DNA from: Chlamydomonas reinhardtii
Taxonomy: Eukaryota > Chlorophyta > Chlorophyceae > Chlamydomonadales > Chlamydomonadaceae
Direction of reading: 5' to 3'
Assembly: GCF_000002595.2 (NCBI RefSeq)
Contig: NC_057020.1
Span: forward strand, 186,001 to 250,000
Length of the DNA: 64,000 nucleotides
The notes beneath the pieces were generated by a model. It made no database searches. It was not told the origin of the DNA and saw only the letters and a list, made by a program, of their open reading frames with translations. Numbering within the stretch: position 1 is the first letter of the stretch; each line of letters starts with the position of its first letter. Of this stretch, positions 44,396 to 55,734 are shown piece by piece. The position numbers and the translations under genes are program-made.

Positions 44396-44530
44396 GGTGA
44401 CTGCATGCTGCTTGATGACGGTGGTGTCAAGTGCTGGGGAGGCAATGGTTACGGGCAGCTTGGGCTGGGTGACATGGGCGCTCTTGGGGATGGTGAAGGC
44501 GAGATGGGCGATGTGTTGCCGTTGTGGACC
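44393..44530 (+). pseudogene. RCC1-type repeat exon fragment
   Basis: Following an acceptor-like GCTGCAG the frame reads EGDCMLLDDGGVKCWGGNGY, GQLGLGDMGALGDGEGEMGD and VLP, a classic RCC1 beta-propeller blade (C-LL-DG-VKCWG-N-YGQLG-GD and GD---EMGD-LP). RCC1-like families are expanded in volvocine algae. Only this single blade is present, with no donor immediately after and no neighbouring blades, so it is a fragment. Confidence 0.6.
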
Positions 44531-44727
44531 TGGGTCCTGGCGTGCGGGCGGCAGCGGTGGTGGCTGGGGGTTCCCACACGTGTGCGCTGCTTGTTTTAAC
44601 TGCAGCGCTGTCAAGTGGAGATACCAACAGCCAGGTGACGGGCCTGGCGAGATCTCGAGATGGGTGCTGCCCTGACGGATGTAAGTCTAGGCCCTAGCAG
44701 TGGTAGCGGTACACGCGCAGCGGCTTG

Positions 44728-45060
44728 GTCGTGTTTTGAGTCGGGGAGTGGAGCGGAGGTGGCAAGTGAGGCATGCGACAGAGGCGAGGCGGGCGCTATA
44801 GCCCTTGAATGGTCACCAGTAAAGAAACGCGCATGTCACACACGGGAGGATTTCCCTTCGCTCCCCCTTGCTTACTTGGGCAAACCTCACGCAGCCCCGC
44901 TCACAGTCTTGGGTTGATCTTGGGTGAATTGATAAGTTCTTGACTTGCACACCCCGGCTCACAGTCTTGCGGTCCCCCCACGCGGTACACCCAGCCACGC
45001 GCATCCTGCAACACCTGCCGACGTTCCCTCGCGCTTACACACTCATCATTACCATCGCCA
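44728..45060. repeat. Dispersed repeat R1, copy 2
   Basis: Shorter copy of the repeat at 36020-36479, in direct orientation, lacking the internal ~70-base insert of copy 1. Confidence 0.75.
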
Positions 45061-45934
45061 CAACAAAAATAATGCAAACTCTGCATACACCACACACAAT
45101 GCAACATAAGCTAACTGCCATAACGCGTGGGCGCGTGTTTGACCTTCCAAACGAACTGCTGAGCCCACGGGGGGGAGCAGCAGTCCGGCGGGATTTGCCC
45201 TTCTGCTCTCGGGTTGTGCCTGCCGGTCTGTTGGTGTGGTGCTCCTCCGTGCACGCACCCCTGCCTCCGTGTATTCCCTCTATCGAGTGCCCCGTTGATC
45301 GACAATGTGGGCCGTCCCCCGGACGGCAGGGCTCCTATCTTAATGTCTCCAGACATTAAACGGCCATTTTGGCCATTTTCCAGACAAACGGAGGGGGGGG
45401 TTCACGCACGCTTTTGAACAAAACAAGCGGTGTCTGAGGAGAGGCAAACTCTACCATAGTGACATATATATTTTGTGGAAAGTGAGGGAATGTCATGGTC
45501 TTTTAGGAGATTTTCGGCGATCTGACGAGGATGAAGGATACCTCGATCAAGTCTTCCTTTTTGCAGATGCGCAGAGCCGGTGACGAGGATTTGCCGGGGA
45601 TGCCGCATTTTCAGTCACGCAGAGTTGTCAGGGGTGCAAAGCCCGCTGCAACTCCTTCCACAGTCCATGGTCCAGCTAACCCGCGCACAGTGAAGAAAAG
45701 CTGAGACGATAGAGGTCAGGAATGAACAGAAGTCAGGGATGGACCCCGTGCACGGGCGGAACCGTGGAGCTGCGGAGGGGTTGAAGAAAACAGGCAGGGA
45801 CGAGGCGCGCGGGAGAGGGGGTATACAGCAGCCTTGACAGCAGCTTCGTATTGGAGTGCACTGAACCACTCGCACTCAGGGCGGGGCTGCTGTCAAGCTC
45901 AACCATGCTACTCCTCCATGCGTAGGGGAATCAA
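45061..45934. other. Intergenic DNA with a short palindrome
   Basis: No gene is seen. At 45340-45355 AATGTCTCCAGACATT is a perfect palindrome with a 2-base loop, followed by AAACGGCCATTTTGGCC. Similar TGTCTAGACA/AGACATTC motifs occur at 49930-50070, on the other side of the hAT transposase gene. Confidence 0.4.
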
Positions 45935-46005
45935 CAAGAACGGGACCTGGGAAAGGACCGGGGAAAGGACCGGGGAAAGGACCGGTGAAAAGGACCAGGG
46001 AATTG
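45935..46005. repeat. Minisatellite, ~12-bp GGGGAAAGGACC units
   Basis: Four to five tandem copies of GG(G/A)AAAGGACC with minor variants, decaying into GGGAATTGACC at the right end. Confidence 0.8.
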
Positions 46006-47002
46006 ACCGAGGAATGGGGAGCCATCACGGGACATTGACTAGGACACAGTGATATTAAGAATTCAACATGAAACACATTACATTCTGCCGTCGGCACACA
46101 ACAAATGGAGAAGTGGGGCACAAAATTAGGAGCAAACGATAATGTTTTCGTGAGTAGCTGCGGGGCTACAGTGTCAATAGTGTTTTAGTGCATCTGGAAG
46201 CTGATCCCCGTTCAGCGACGGGGTCTTCGGAGCAGAGTACCGACCGCTTACTGGGTCGGCTGTACCGGCCCGTCCGGCCGGCGTGTGGTGACGTTCTGGT
46301 CTTCTTGTGGTCCCGGAGCCCGTTGGCCCCCGACGACTCTTCCTCAACGTGACTTTTGCACGGGTGCTAGAACGGTCCTCTACGCTGGGCATGCATGGGG
46401 ATTTGGGGGTGGGTTCAGCTGGCGCCGGATTCCCATCTCAACTAGACACCGCTCCCGACTAGGGGGCAAGTTGGCATGCGGAGGTGGGGACCGCATGCTA
46501 CCATAGTGCGGGATATGATGGTGCGGGAGATGATGTTGTTGTTGACTTGTCCTGCGCGCCCTCCTCATGCAGACCGAACTGTCCATCCGGGCGATGCAAG
46601 AGGCATGGGCTGGCATTGCCGGGCGTGTGATTTTGGACGGTTGCATGTGCGGCCTGGTGGGCAGCGGCTTGGAATGCCCTGTCTGCGGTTTCTCCGCCTA
46701 ACAACATGCGTGTGTCATGGCAAACCTTGTACTGCTAGGGACGCATGCAGGGCGTCAAGCATTCTGGAGGGCGCGGGCGATGCAAGAGGCATGGGCTGGC
46801 ATTGCCGGGCGTGTGATTTTGGACGGTTGCATGTGCGGCCTGGTGGGCAGCGGCTTGGAATGCCCTGTCTGCGGTTTCTCCGCCTGACAACATGCGTGTG
46901 TCATGGCAAACCTTGTACTGCTAGGGACGCTGTCCTTGTATCATACCCTCGCCAAGTATACCGGTGCGCATGCTAACGACTGACAACCCGCGATCTGCGC
47001 AG
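46006..47002. other. Upstream region of the hAT gene, 5' exons unresolved
   Basis: The transposase N-terminus (normally a BED zinc finger) should be encoded in or before this stretch, but no BED C-C-H-H/C pattern with usable splice sites was found. A 156-base direct duplication occupies 46589-46930. Confidence 0.4.
46589..46930. repeat. Direct duplication, 156 bp with 186-bp period
   Basis: 46589-46744 recurs at 46775-46930 with essentially one visible difference (CCTAACAAC against CCTGACAAC). The near identity shows a recent event. One frame of each copy contains CMCGLVGSGLECPVCGF with paired cysteines but ends at a stop. Confidence 0.85.
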
Positions 47003-49487
47003 GCAATTTCAGAGGAACAACTCAAGAACATCAGGGCATCTCCTGTCATCTCCATGATGATTGATGAGTCTACTGACCGCACTGTTTCGCACAACCTGGC
47101 CGTGTACATTACATACGTGGCGCCCGATGACAGCATCAAGACTGAGTTTCTGCAACTGGAGGCAATGAACAATGGTGCCACGGCCGTGAACATCTATGAC
47201 AGGCTCAAGGAGGTGTTCACGGTGCGTTCTTAACAGTGTGAACACGTGGCCTTCTCGAGCAGTAGATTGTGCGGTTACGCAGGGACAGATCATGCATGTA
47301 GAGCCACGGACGTGCGGACAGTGTCGGCTGTGTGTGCTGAGCTGTGTGTTCTGCTCCCCCGCGTGTGCCTGCTGCAACCAATTACGTACAGGAGAGCAAG
47401 ATTGATTGGAGTAAGCTTGTCGCCTTTACCAGTGACGGTGCCAACGTTATGGTTGGGAAGCACTGTGGAGTGGCGACCCGCATCAAGACGGATTGGCCCT
47501 GCGTCCTGACTAGCCACTGCGCTGCGCACCGACTGGCTCTGGCCTGTGCGGACTTCTTCAAGGAGTTCCCTGCCCTGGTCAAGGTGGACAACATGCTCTC
47601 TAAGATCTACAACTACGCCAAGACCTCGACAGGTGCGCTTGGGCGCGCTAGTGGTTGTTGTGTGGCGAGTTGTGAGTGAATGGCTTCTTTGATGTATTGC
47701 TGTAACTTGTGCACACCGTGTCCTACAGTGCGAACCGCTGCTCTGAACGACATGTACAAGGAAAGGAAGGCGAAGGCATACAAGATCCTGAAGCCGCACA
47801 CGTAAGCCGCACACGTCGTGCCTTGCTACCTGCTGACATGTGCGCTGGTGTGTGGGTGTAAGTGTGTATGTGGGTGTGTGGACGGCGGTAGCCTAGCCTG
47901 TGGAGTAGGGTGAGACGGCTTCACAAGCTGCGTGCTACCTGCTGCTGAGGCTGAGGGGTTGATATACATCCCGCTTGCACACTGCGCAAACTTACGCAGG
48001 GTTCGGTGGCTTTCCCGGTCTGAGTGTGTGAGGCGGATCAAGATTACCTACCCGATCCTGCTTGCCTTCTTCAATGAGCGGAAGAAGGACAAGAAGGATG
48101 TGGCCGCGGCCGAGATTTACGAGTGGCTCAGGTGTGTGGATGCCCTGGGATGTCAGGAATGCAAGCGTGTGCAAGTAGGCGTGGGCGCGCACTCGTGCTC
48201 TAGTGCGTATGTCCGCTGCATGTGTGTCCGTGACTGCGTTCCTGTCTTGGACTAAAACGCGATCACTACCGCATGCTATTTCACACCTGCAGGCAGGTGG
48301 ACAACCTCCTGCTCATCACCTGCATTGACGGAGTTCTGGCTGCAACAGCGGAATTGAGCAAGTGGTTCCAGCAGAGTGATCTCGCCCTCGTTGACGTGCA
48401 TCAGTACCTGGAACTAGGGCTACGGCACCTGATCAACGCCTACACCTACCACAAGGAGGGCGAGACGTCGAACGCACCTCCATCCTTTACGGCACCCATC
48501 CAGGCCCTGATCAAGGACCTTGCAGCGAAGGATGGCGTGTTCCACGGCCACCAGATGGTGCTGACAACCCCTCCCACGACGATCGCGCCTGCCACCACCA
48601 CCACCGCCACCACGACAGCGGAGTCTGACAGCGACAATGACGGCTCTGACACCAACACTGACACGACAGCGGAGTCTGGCAGCGACGATGATGACACGGC
48701 ACCTACGGCACCGAGCTGGGCGGCTTTCCCTCAGACTCTATTCCGCAGCAAGCTTGCTCTCAGCAGCATGGTCAAGAAGCTGGTTGAGAACATCAAAATG
48801 CGATTCCCCGCTGATGTCTCAGTGGCTGCAAAGTTTGGGGTGCTGGGCCCCCGTGCATTGGCTGCTGATTCCGGTGTGCCGAAGTATGGCGAGGAAGAGG
48901 TGGCCGCTTTGGCACAGCACTTTAAGCCCGTCTTGGGTGATGATTGCCTGTTGGCAGTTGACCAGTGGGTGATGGCTCGGGCGCGCCTGATTGCAGTGGC
49001 AAAGGAGCAGAAGAAGAGTGGTGATGTTATGAAGGCGAGGCCGTTCTATGAGAGGCTCTTGTCGTGGCTGTCTGGCATGGGCCGTGAGCTCACTGTCCTG
49101 GTGCAGATTATGCTTGTGCTGCAGCCATCTACGGCAGAAGTTGAGCGTGGCTTCAGCGCGATGAATGACATCAAGACGCCTGGCCGGGCAAGCATGAAGC
49201 TTGGCACCCTTGACGTACTGATGCGTGTGCGCCTTGTGGGCCCACCAATTGCGTACCAGCAGCGGCCTGTGGCTGGTGTCTCCCTTGCCCCGTATGCTGA
49301 GTTTGATGCAACGCTGCTGGGGCCTGCAGTTCAGAAGTTCGCTGCAAAGCTTGGCCGCGTGCCCCAGCGCAGCAGCCACAACGCCCGCCCGTCCCGTGTG
49401 AAGCATCGTGTGTGTGAGATTGATGTCAAGGCACTTCTGAAGGAGGCTGAGGAGGAGGCCGTTCAGAATGTGGATGTCTCGTGCTAA
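47003..49487 (+). CDS. hAT-superfamily transposase or hAT-derived protein (5' end not found)
   Basis: Exons 47003-47221, 47392-47632, 47729-47801, 48000-48131 and 48293-49487 join in phase and stay open to the TAA at 49487. Hallmarks in order: ASPVISMMIDESTDRTVSHN (first catalytic Asp region), LVAFTSDGANVMVGKHCGVA and LTSHCAAHRLALA (the second Asp and the C-x2-H/H-R-L signature), VRWLSRSE (hAT --RW---), and the C-terminal dimerisation motif STAEVERGFSAMNDIKTPGR. The variant matches the DUF4371/ZMYM-like branch of hAT proteins. A Thr/Asp/Ser-rich low-complexity insert lies at about 48575-48710. Clean splicing and no disruption over ~690 codons suggest either an active autonomous element or a domesticated gene. 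Terminal inverted repeats and an N-terminal BED finger were not found. Confidence 0.82.
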
Positions 49488-50481
49488 TAATTTGGCATAC
49501 GAACGTTTGAATTCTTTGAAAGCGGTCCATCTAGCAAATACATACCCGATACGATTGTGTATGATTGAAACGTTGAAAGAAGGGACGATAGTGTATTGGG
49601 GATTCGATGCACGAGGGTGTGTGCCGACGTGTGAAGATGACTAAACTGGAAGCGGTTAGGCCGCGATGGCGCTCTGCCTGTGTGTATGTGCGGTAGAACT
49701 GTGACTGGTCATGGCTTTGGCCCCGGCACTTCGGTGACAGCAAGCAGTTAGCAGGTATAGCATGTACGCCGCGCAGGCAAGCGAAGGCTCAGAGTTGCTT
49801 GGGGAAACGCGCTGCGACATGCCTGTGCATATGATCGCATTTGGACTTGTTCATTAGTGTTGCACTGCGTGAAACAGATACAAAAGCCGCCGTTTACAGT
49901 TGCGAAAAAGCGAAATTGCAACATGTCAAGATGTCTAGACATTTTACATGGCTTCCACAAAGGCACTTTGTCTAGACAAAAAAATCGTGGATTTGGGGGC
50001 CTGTTTGTCTACCCCCTTGACAAAAATTTCCGCTCCAGAGGCCAGGAATGTCTGGGTCAAGACATTCCCCCGCAAACAAGATACGACCCCTGCCCGGACG
50101 CCAGACGACAACATGCCGGCCCTGGTCAACTACATGAGCTGCCGAGGCCCCAGCCGGTTGAGTGCTGGCGAGGGATGTAGCACACTAGCATTATGGTGGA
50201 GTCAGGAGGAAGGAAGGGCCCGATGCAAGAAGGCGTCAAGCTAGGACCAGGTAGGACCGTTTGGTGCGGGTGGTTAGCGGTGCCGGCGTGAGTTGGTGAG
50301 GTCAAAGTGACGAGTGAGTATGACGGTCGGCCCATCTCGGACTTAAAGGCCACTCTCCTTTTCGGCCGGCCCAGTATGTAAGTGTGGATACAGCGGTGGT
50401 ATGTCTGGTGTGTGTGTGTGTGTGTGTGTGTGCGTGTGTGCGTGTATGTGTTAAAGAGCACAAGGAAAACGTGCGTGTATG

Positions 50482-50550
<69 letters not shown>

Positions 50551-50921
50551 CGACACACACCACCACGCCAGTGCCGTGCATGATGCGCCAATGCGCCCCA
50601 ATGACTGTGGGGCCTTCTCACGCACGTGACCTTGTGGTCGTGTCCTCCTCAACGCAGCAGGCCTCTACCCCCTCCCCCTCCCATGCACGGCACCGCACTC
50701 ATTCATTACCGCCACCGCACTTCCTCGTCCAATCGTCCTCCCCCACCCCGCGCGCCAAACAGGTGTGCCTGCAGCCGCCCATTCACAATCCCAGGATCCC
50801 GACCCCACTGCTCTACCGGCACGTCCTGAAAAAGAAGACTGCCCAGCCCCTACTCCACAGCCGCTCGCCCCGCTCATCGCCCCTTACTCCATTTCGCCAC
50901 ATCCGCGGCCAATGCTCCTAT
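49488..50921. other. Intergenic DNA between the hAT gene and the mTERF gene
   Basis: No gene is supported. It holds TGTCTAGAC(A) motifs at ~49932 and ~49968, a short stem GAATGTCT...AGACATTC at ~50047-50068, and a GT minisatellite (next entry). It also contains the 3' flanks of both convergent genes. Confidence 0.4.
50410..50549. repeat. (GT)n array with TTAAAGAGCACAAGG core
   Basis: A GT/GC run, the unit GTTAAAGAGCACAAGGAAAA at ~50450 and a second long GT run. Same compound structure as 36900-37340. Confidence 0.8.
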
Positions 50922-53900
50922 CTACTGCTCCGCCTGCGGCCGCCGGCGGCGCCGAGACGGCGGCGGCGGCGGCGGCAGCCCCTCCTCCCCCAACCGGTCG
51001 AAGTCCGCCGCACTCATTGCGCCCAGCGCCCCCAGTGAGCCGCTGCCGCTGCCACTGCCCACACCGCCCGTGGCGCCGCCTCCATGAGTGCCACCCGCAC
51101 CAGTGGTGCTACCGCTGTCAGCGCCGCCGCCCGTCTTGCCGCCCGCGGCCGCGGTGGCAGGACTGGGTGCCTGGGGCGGCGCCGCGCCCGCAGCCCTACC
51201 CCCTGCAGCCGCCGGCGCAGGCACTTCTGCCCGGGCAGCAGCGGCCCCCGCCGCAGGTGTGCCACCGGCAGTAGCCGCTGTCCTGCTGTTACTGACGCTG
51301 CTGGCCTGCGGCTGTGCATTGCTGCTGCTACTGCCGGCACGTTGCGCCTGGGCACCTGGCATCCCAGAGGTCGCGCCGCCAGCGCCAGCGCCAGCCATAG
51401 AGACGACGCCGGCAGCACCCGAGGTGCGCTGACTGCCGCGCTGCGGCGTCTGCGGCCGCCGTTGCTGTGCAGCCGCCGCCTGCGGCTGCTGCCCCACTGC
51501 CTGCGGCTGCTGTGCTGCTGCAGACCCAGCGCCCGCGCCCTTCCCGCCCACGGCGCCTCGCTTCGCATTCGCGGCCGCCGCCTCCGCATCCCGCCGCGCC
51601 GCTGCCGCCGCCTGCGCGCGCTGCCGCCGCCGCCCCGCCTTGGTCGTCGCGCGGTCCACTGCAGGGCTGCCGCTCCTCGACCCAGACCCAGACCGGCCGC
51701 GCGCTCCCGACCGCGACCGCCCCGCGCCCGCGCCCGCCGCCCGCGCCGCGGCTGCGGCCGCCGCGGCCGCGTTGGCCACCGCCGCCTCCTCCTCCGCGCC
51801 CGCCATGGCCACCGCCAGCCGGCCGTCCTCTGCGTCTGCGGCTGCGCCCTGCCGGCCGGCCCGCAGGATGAGGGAGGGGTCGGCCAGCACCACGCCGATG
51901 GCGTCGGCGGAGAAGGCGCCGAAGGAGGAGGCCAGGGCTCGGAACTTGGACTCCAGCGCGGTGGCCGAGACCGCCAGCAGGCCTGCGGGGGTGTAGGTGC
52001 GGGATGCGGGGTTGGGAGAGGGGTGAGGAGTACGGGTTGGCGAGTTGGGGGTCGGGCGGGCAGTGCGGCAAGGAGTGGGGTACGGAACAGTGGAGGGGGG
52101 AGATGTGCAGTACGGGCTACAAGTGGACTGATCGGCGGCCGGTCGGGGCGTGGGGTTGTGCTCCCAGGTGAGATCGCGTCAGTGGACGCAACACGACCTG
52201 CCCGGCTCCTCGCCCCTTCCCAACAGTCCATCAACCACTTCCCACCAACACCAGGACCAGCACTGCAGCCCCGCCCCCTCCCCTCACCTGGCTCCCGGAA
52301 AACCAGCTCAAGCACCAGCGGCCGCGGGATCTCAAACAGGCTCTGCATCACCAGCAGCTTCTCGCGCACCGCCGCCACAGGATCAGAGGGCGGCGCGGCG
52401 GCGGCAGCCGCCAGGCCCCCAGGCGCACCCGCTGAGGCCGCGCCCGCACCCGCGCCCTCCTCCGCCTCCGCGCCCTCCGCCGCCGAGCCCACCAGCAGCC
52501 CCGGCTGCGACGCAAGCAGCGACCACAGCCGCGGCGGCAGCGGCAGGCTCAAGGGCGGCGCCGCTCCGGAGGTGGAGGCGGCTGCGGCCGAGGGCGGCAG
52601 CAGCAGGTCACGCAGGGCGGTCACACGCGACCGCAGCTCGCCCGGCTCAAGCAGCAGCAGCTCGGGGTGGCGCTGCGGCAGCGGCTGGGTGGCGGCTGCG
52701 GCGGCGCTGCTACTGCCGCTTTCGCCCGGGGTGGCGGCGGCGGGCGTGATTGCGGCGGCGCCTGGCGGCGCCGCCAGCAGCTGCTCCGCCGCCGCCAGCC
52801 TCTCCGCCAGCTGCTGCGGCGACAGCAGCAGCAGCCGCGGGTGCGCCGCCAGAGTGGCCCGCACAGCGGCTAGGTCGCCGCCGCCGCCCAGCCCCAGCGC
52901 CGAGCCCAGCGCCGCCAGCCGCGCCGCCACCTGCTCCGCCCCGAAGCCCGCCAGCAGCTCGTGGCCGGCACCGCCGTGCCGGCTGCGGCCGCCAGCCGCC
53001 ACCTGCAGCCGCTGCTGCGCCTGCGGGGTGTGTGTGTGTGGCTCCGACTGTTCGGCGATGAGCTGCAGCACGCCCCCCAGCGGCACCCCTGTGGCGGCAG
53101 ACAGCGCCAACACCTGATCCAACACAGGCGGAGGAGGAGCCAGAGCGCCAGGCCGGCGGCCGGAGCGCGCCCCCACCTCTGCCTCCCCCGCATCGCCCTC
53201 CGCCCGCTCCGCCGCGTCCGCCTCCTCTGCGCCATCACCGGCCACGTCGCCCGCCGCCAGGTCACCAGCTGCCGGCAGCTCCCAGCCGTCCAGGCTGCTG
53301 AGGGAAGCCAGGCTGCTCAGAGACAGCACAGACGCCGACGGCGATGGCGATGACGGCGACCCCGCACTCCCTGCGCCACTGGATCCAGACACGGATCCAA
53401 CTCCAGATCTGGCGCCCAGCGGCGGCGCCGGTACGGCGTTGATGAGTACGGATGGATCCACCAGGATCATGTCCGCCACGTCATCCTGGAACCTGCCGTA
53501 CCGTCCCGCCAGCCCCGCAAACTTGGCCTGCAGCGTCGTCCCCCCGAAGCCGCCCAGCACGCGCGGCTCCTGCGCCACCAGCTCCGCCATGAAGGCCGCC
53601 GGCACGCCGAACAGCGACTGCAGCAGCCGGTAGCGCCGGGCCAGCTCCGCAGGAGACCTGGGCGCGGGGTGGGGGTTGCGGTGGGTGGGTGTTGCAGGCA
53701 TGGCCGTTTGGCTGACGGCGTTGACGACCGCCCGGGAGCCGCTGCCTTCCCACCGCTGCCTTCACGCTTCCACCGATCCAAACATGGCCAGATGAACCCC
53801 GGCACTGCGGCCATCCCCGCTGCTGCCATCCCCAGCCCCACCATCCCCACCGCCACCGCCACCGCCCAAGGCCGCGCCCCCCGCCCCCACCTGCGCAGGA

Positions 53901-55734
53901 GCTGCGGGCACCTGGCCAGCACCTCCCTCATGCGGCGCGGCGGCAGCCCCAGCAGCCCCGGCAGCACGTCCATCTTGGCGGCCAGGCCGCTGGCCGACTG
54001 CCGCAGCAGGTCGGGGCGGGACTGCAGCATGGGCAGCAGCTGCGCGCAGGAGGGAGGGGCGAGTGCGTGGGGAGGTGGCGGAGGTGGAAGGCTGGGTTGG
54101 GGTTGGAGAGGTGAGGTGAGGTGAGGTGAGGTGACGTGAGGTGAGGTGAGGTGAGGGAGCCTGTCGCGGGGAGCCGCCCATATGCATGCATGCATGTACG
54201 CATGACGCGCATCGCAAGGCTCCCCACCGCCCCAAGACATTCGCAATCGCTCACACACGCACCGGCACGCCTCGCGCCTTGCACACCGCGGCCAGCTCCC
54301 GCCCGCTGCGCTGCAGGCGCTCCGGCGGCAGCAGCAGCAGCCCCGGAGCCGCCGCCGCCATTTGCCGCGCGCGCGCCACCGCAGCATCCGCCTCCTCGTC
54401 GCTGCCTGCCGCCGCCGCCGGCGATGCTGCCGGCGGCCCCAGCGCCGCCACCACGTCTGTGAGTGCTTCCAGTGCGGCGCGCAGCTGCTCCGGCCGCTTG
54501 AGCAGCAGCCGGCCGTTCCTGTACACACAGGTGTGCGTTTGACAGGGTGAGGGGCGTGATTAGGTGTGTCAGTGTGTGTGCATGTGGCCGGGCCGGCGCG
54601 GCGTCGGCTGGGGGGCGTCCGACTGCATGTTGTTTGTCCCGCCTGCCCATCCAAGCCCCCAAGTTAGTCGCGTCCGCGTGCCTGTCTTGTGCTGTTGTGC
54701 CCGCCACCGAGCCCGGGCGGCGACATGTATCGCCGGCGCCGCTCGCGCTGCTGCTCCACGACGCCTCGGCCACATCCCATTAGTATTATCGCTTGCAACT
54801 AACGCCTCTGCCAGTGCTCCGCTCGTTTTCGCTTGTTATGGTTTGGGCTGGTATTTACAACCCCCCACCACACGCCCCCCACCACCACACGGCCCCCTCA
54901 CCACACGCACCTCCTGGCCATGCCCACCAGTTGCTCCGGGCTCAACCCCAGCACCTCCACCAGCAACAGCAGGCGCCGGGCCACTGCACGGGGTGGGTTG
55001 GGGGGTGAGAGAGGGATGGACTCAGTCAGGCGGGCGGGGGTAGGCGAGGATGGAAGGCACTGGGTGAGGGGGATGGCGTGCAGGGGCACAACACAAATGA
55101 GAGGCGCCCGGCCCACACCCAACCGTCAAGGCCGCCCACCACCTCCAGAGCTCCCTCCCACTCTCAAGCCTCATTTCAGACCCCATGAGACCTTAGGCCG
55201 CTCCTCCTCACCTGCGGCGGGGCTCGTGACGTCCAGCTCCTGCAGCACCTCGCGCTTGGCCGCGGTGCGGCGCAGCAGCGACATCACCACCTCGGGGCTA
55301 GCGGGCACTGGCCCCGGCGGCAGCATGCGGCGACCCCCGCGATACGCGATGCGATCCGTCACGGGCATTCTGGCAGAGCCACCGCTGCTGCTGGCGCTGT
55401 GATGGCTGCGCGTCCGCTCCTCGTCGGCAGCTTGCAGCAAGCCCATCGCATCCTCCGACTGCAAGTCCGTCACGTCCAGGTCGAGCAGCCGCTCATACAG
55501 GCGGTCCGTAGACTTCGCAAGCTTGCCATATTGGCCCCGCTGACGCTGTGCAACCTGCTCGACCCAGTTCTCCGAGCCATCAGTGCGAGGCTCGGCGAGT
55601 CTCGAGGCTACGCTCCCAGCCGCCCTGACGCTACTTTGTTGCTTCGCCGACCGTGCACACGGAATCGGGGCCAATGAGCCACCGCACGGTGCGCTCTGCA
55701 AGGGCGCCCTTGCAGACAAACGCATTGCGCCCAA
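50922..55734 (-). CDS. mTERF-family organellar protein
   Basis: mTERF proteins are helical-repeat nucleic-acid binders acting in transcription or splicing in mitochondria and plastids. Exons in reading order: 55734-55212, 54983-54911, 54518-54263, 54039-53891, 53657-52288 and 51982-50922, phases consistent, about 1143 residues. The Arg/Ser/Ala-rich start (MGAMRLSARAPLQSAPCGGS) suits an organelle transit peptide. mTERF units include LLLLVEVLGLSPEQLVGMAR, LLPMLQSRPDLLRQSASGLA, MDVLPGLLGLPPRRMREVLA, LLQSLFGVPAAFMAELVAQE, MILVDPSVLIN and FGAFSADAIGVVLADPSLIL. Large low-complexity linkers split the repeats, and the last exon adds ~300 residues of Ala/Gly/Ser/Gln-rich sequence ending with six Pro and an Arg run. 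Intron 2 carries a reverse-oriented copy of the TTTGGGCTGGTATTTACAAC motif at 54840. Confidence 0.85.

Noticed and set aside
46190-46480. Sequence with TGGCGCCGGATTCCC considered as a tRNA-primer-binding site of an LTR element
   Set aside because: No long terminal repeats, polypurine tract or reverse transcriptase nearby.
51014-53701. An 895-residue single open frame on the minus strand
   Set aside because: It reads straight through the intron at 51983-52287 and then follows a shadow frame; splitting it at the splice sites restores mTERF units and the correct C-terminal frame.
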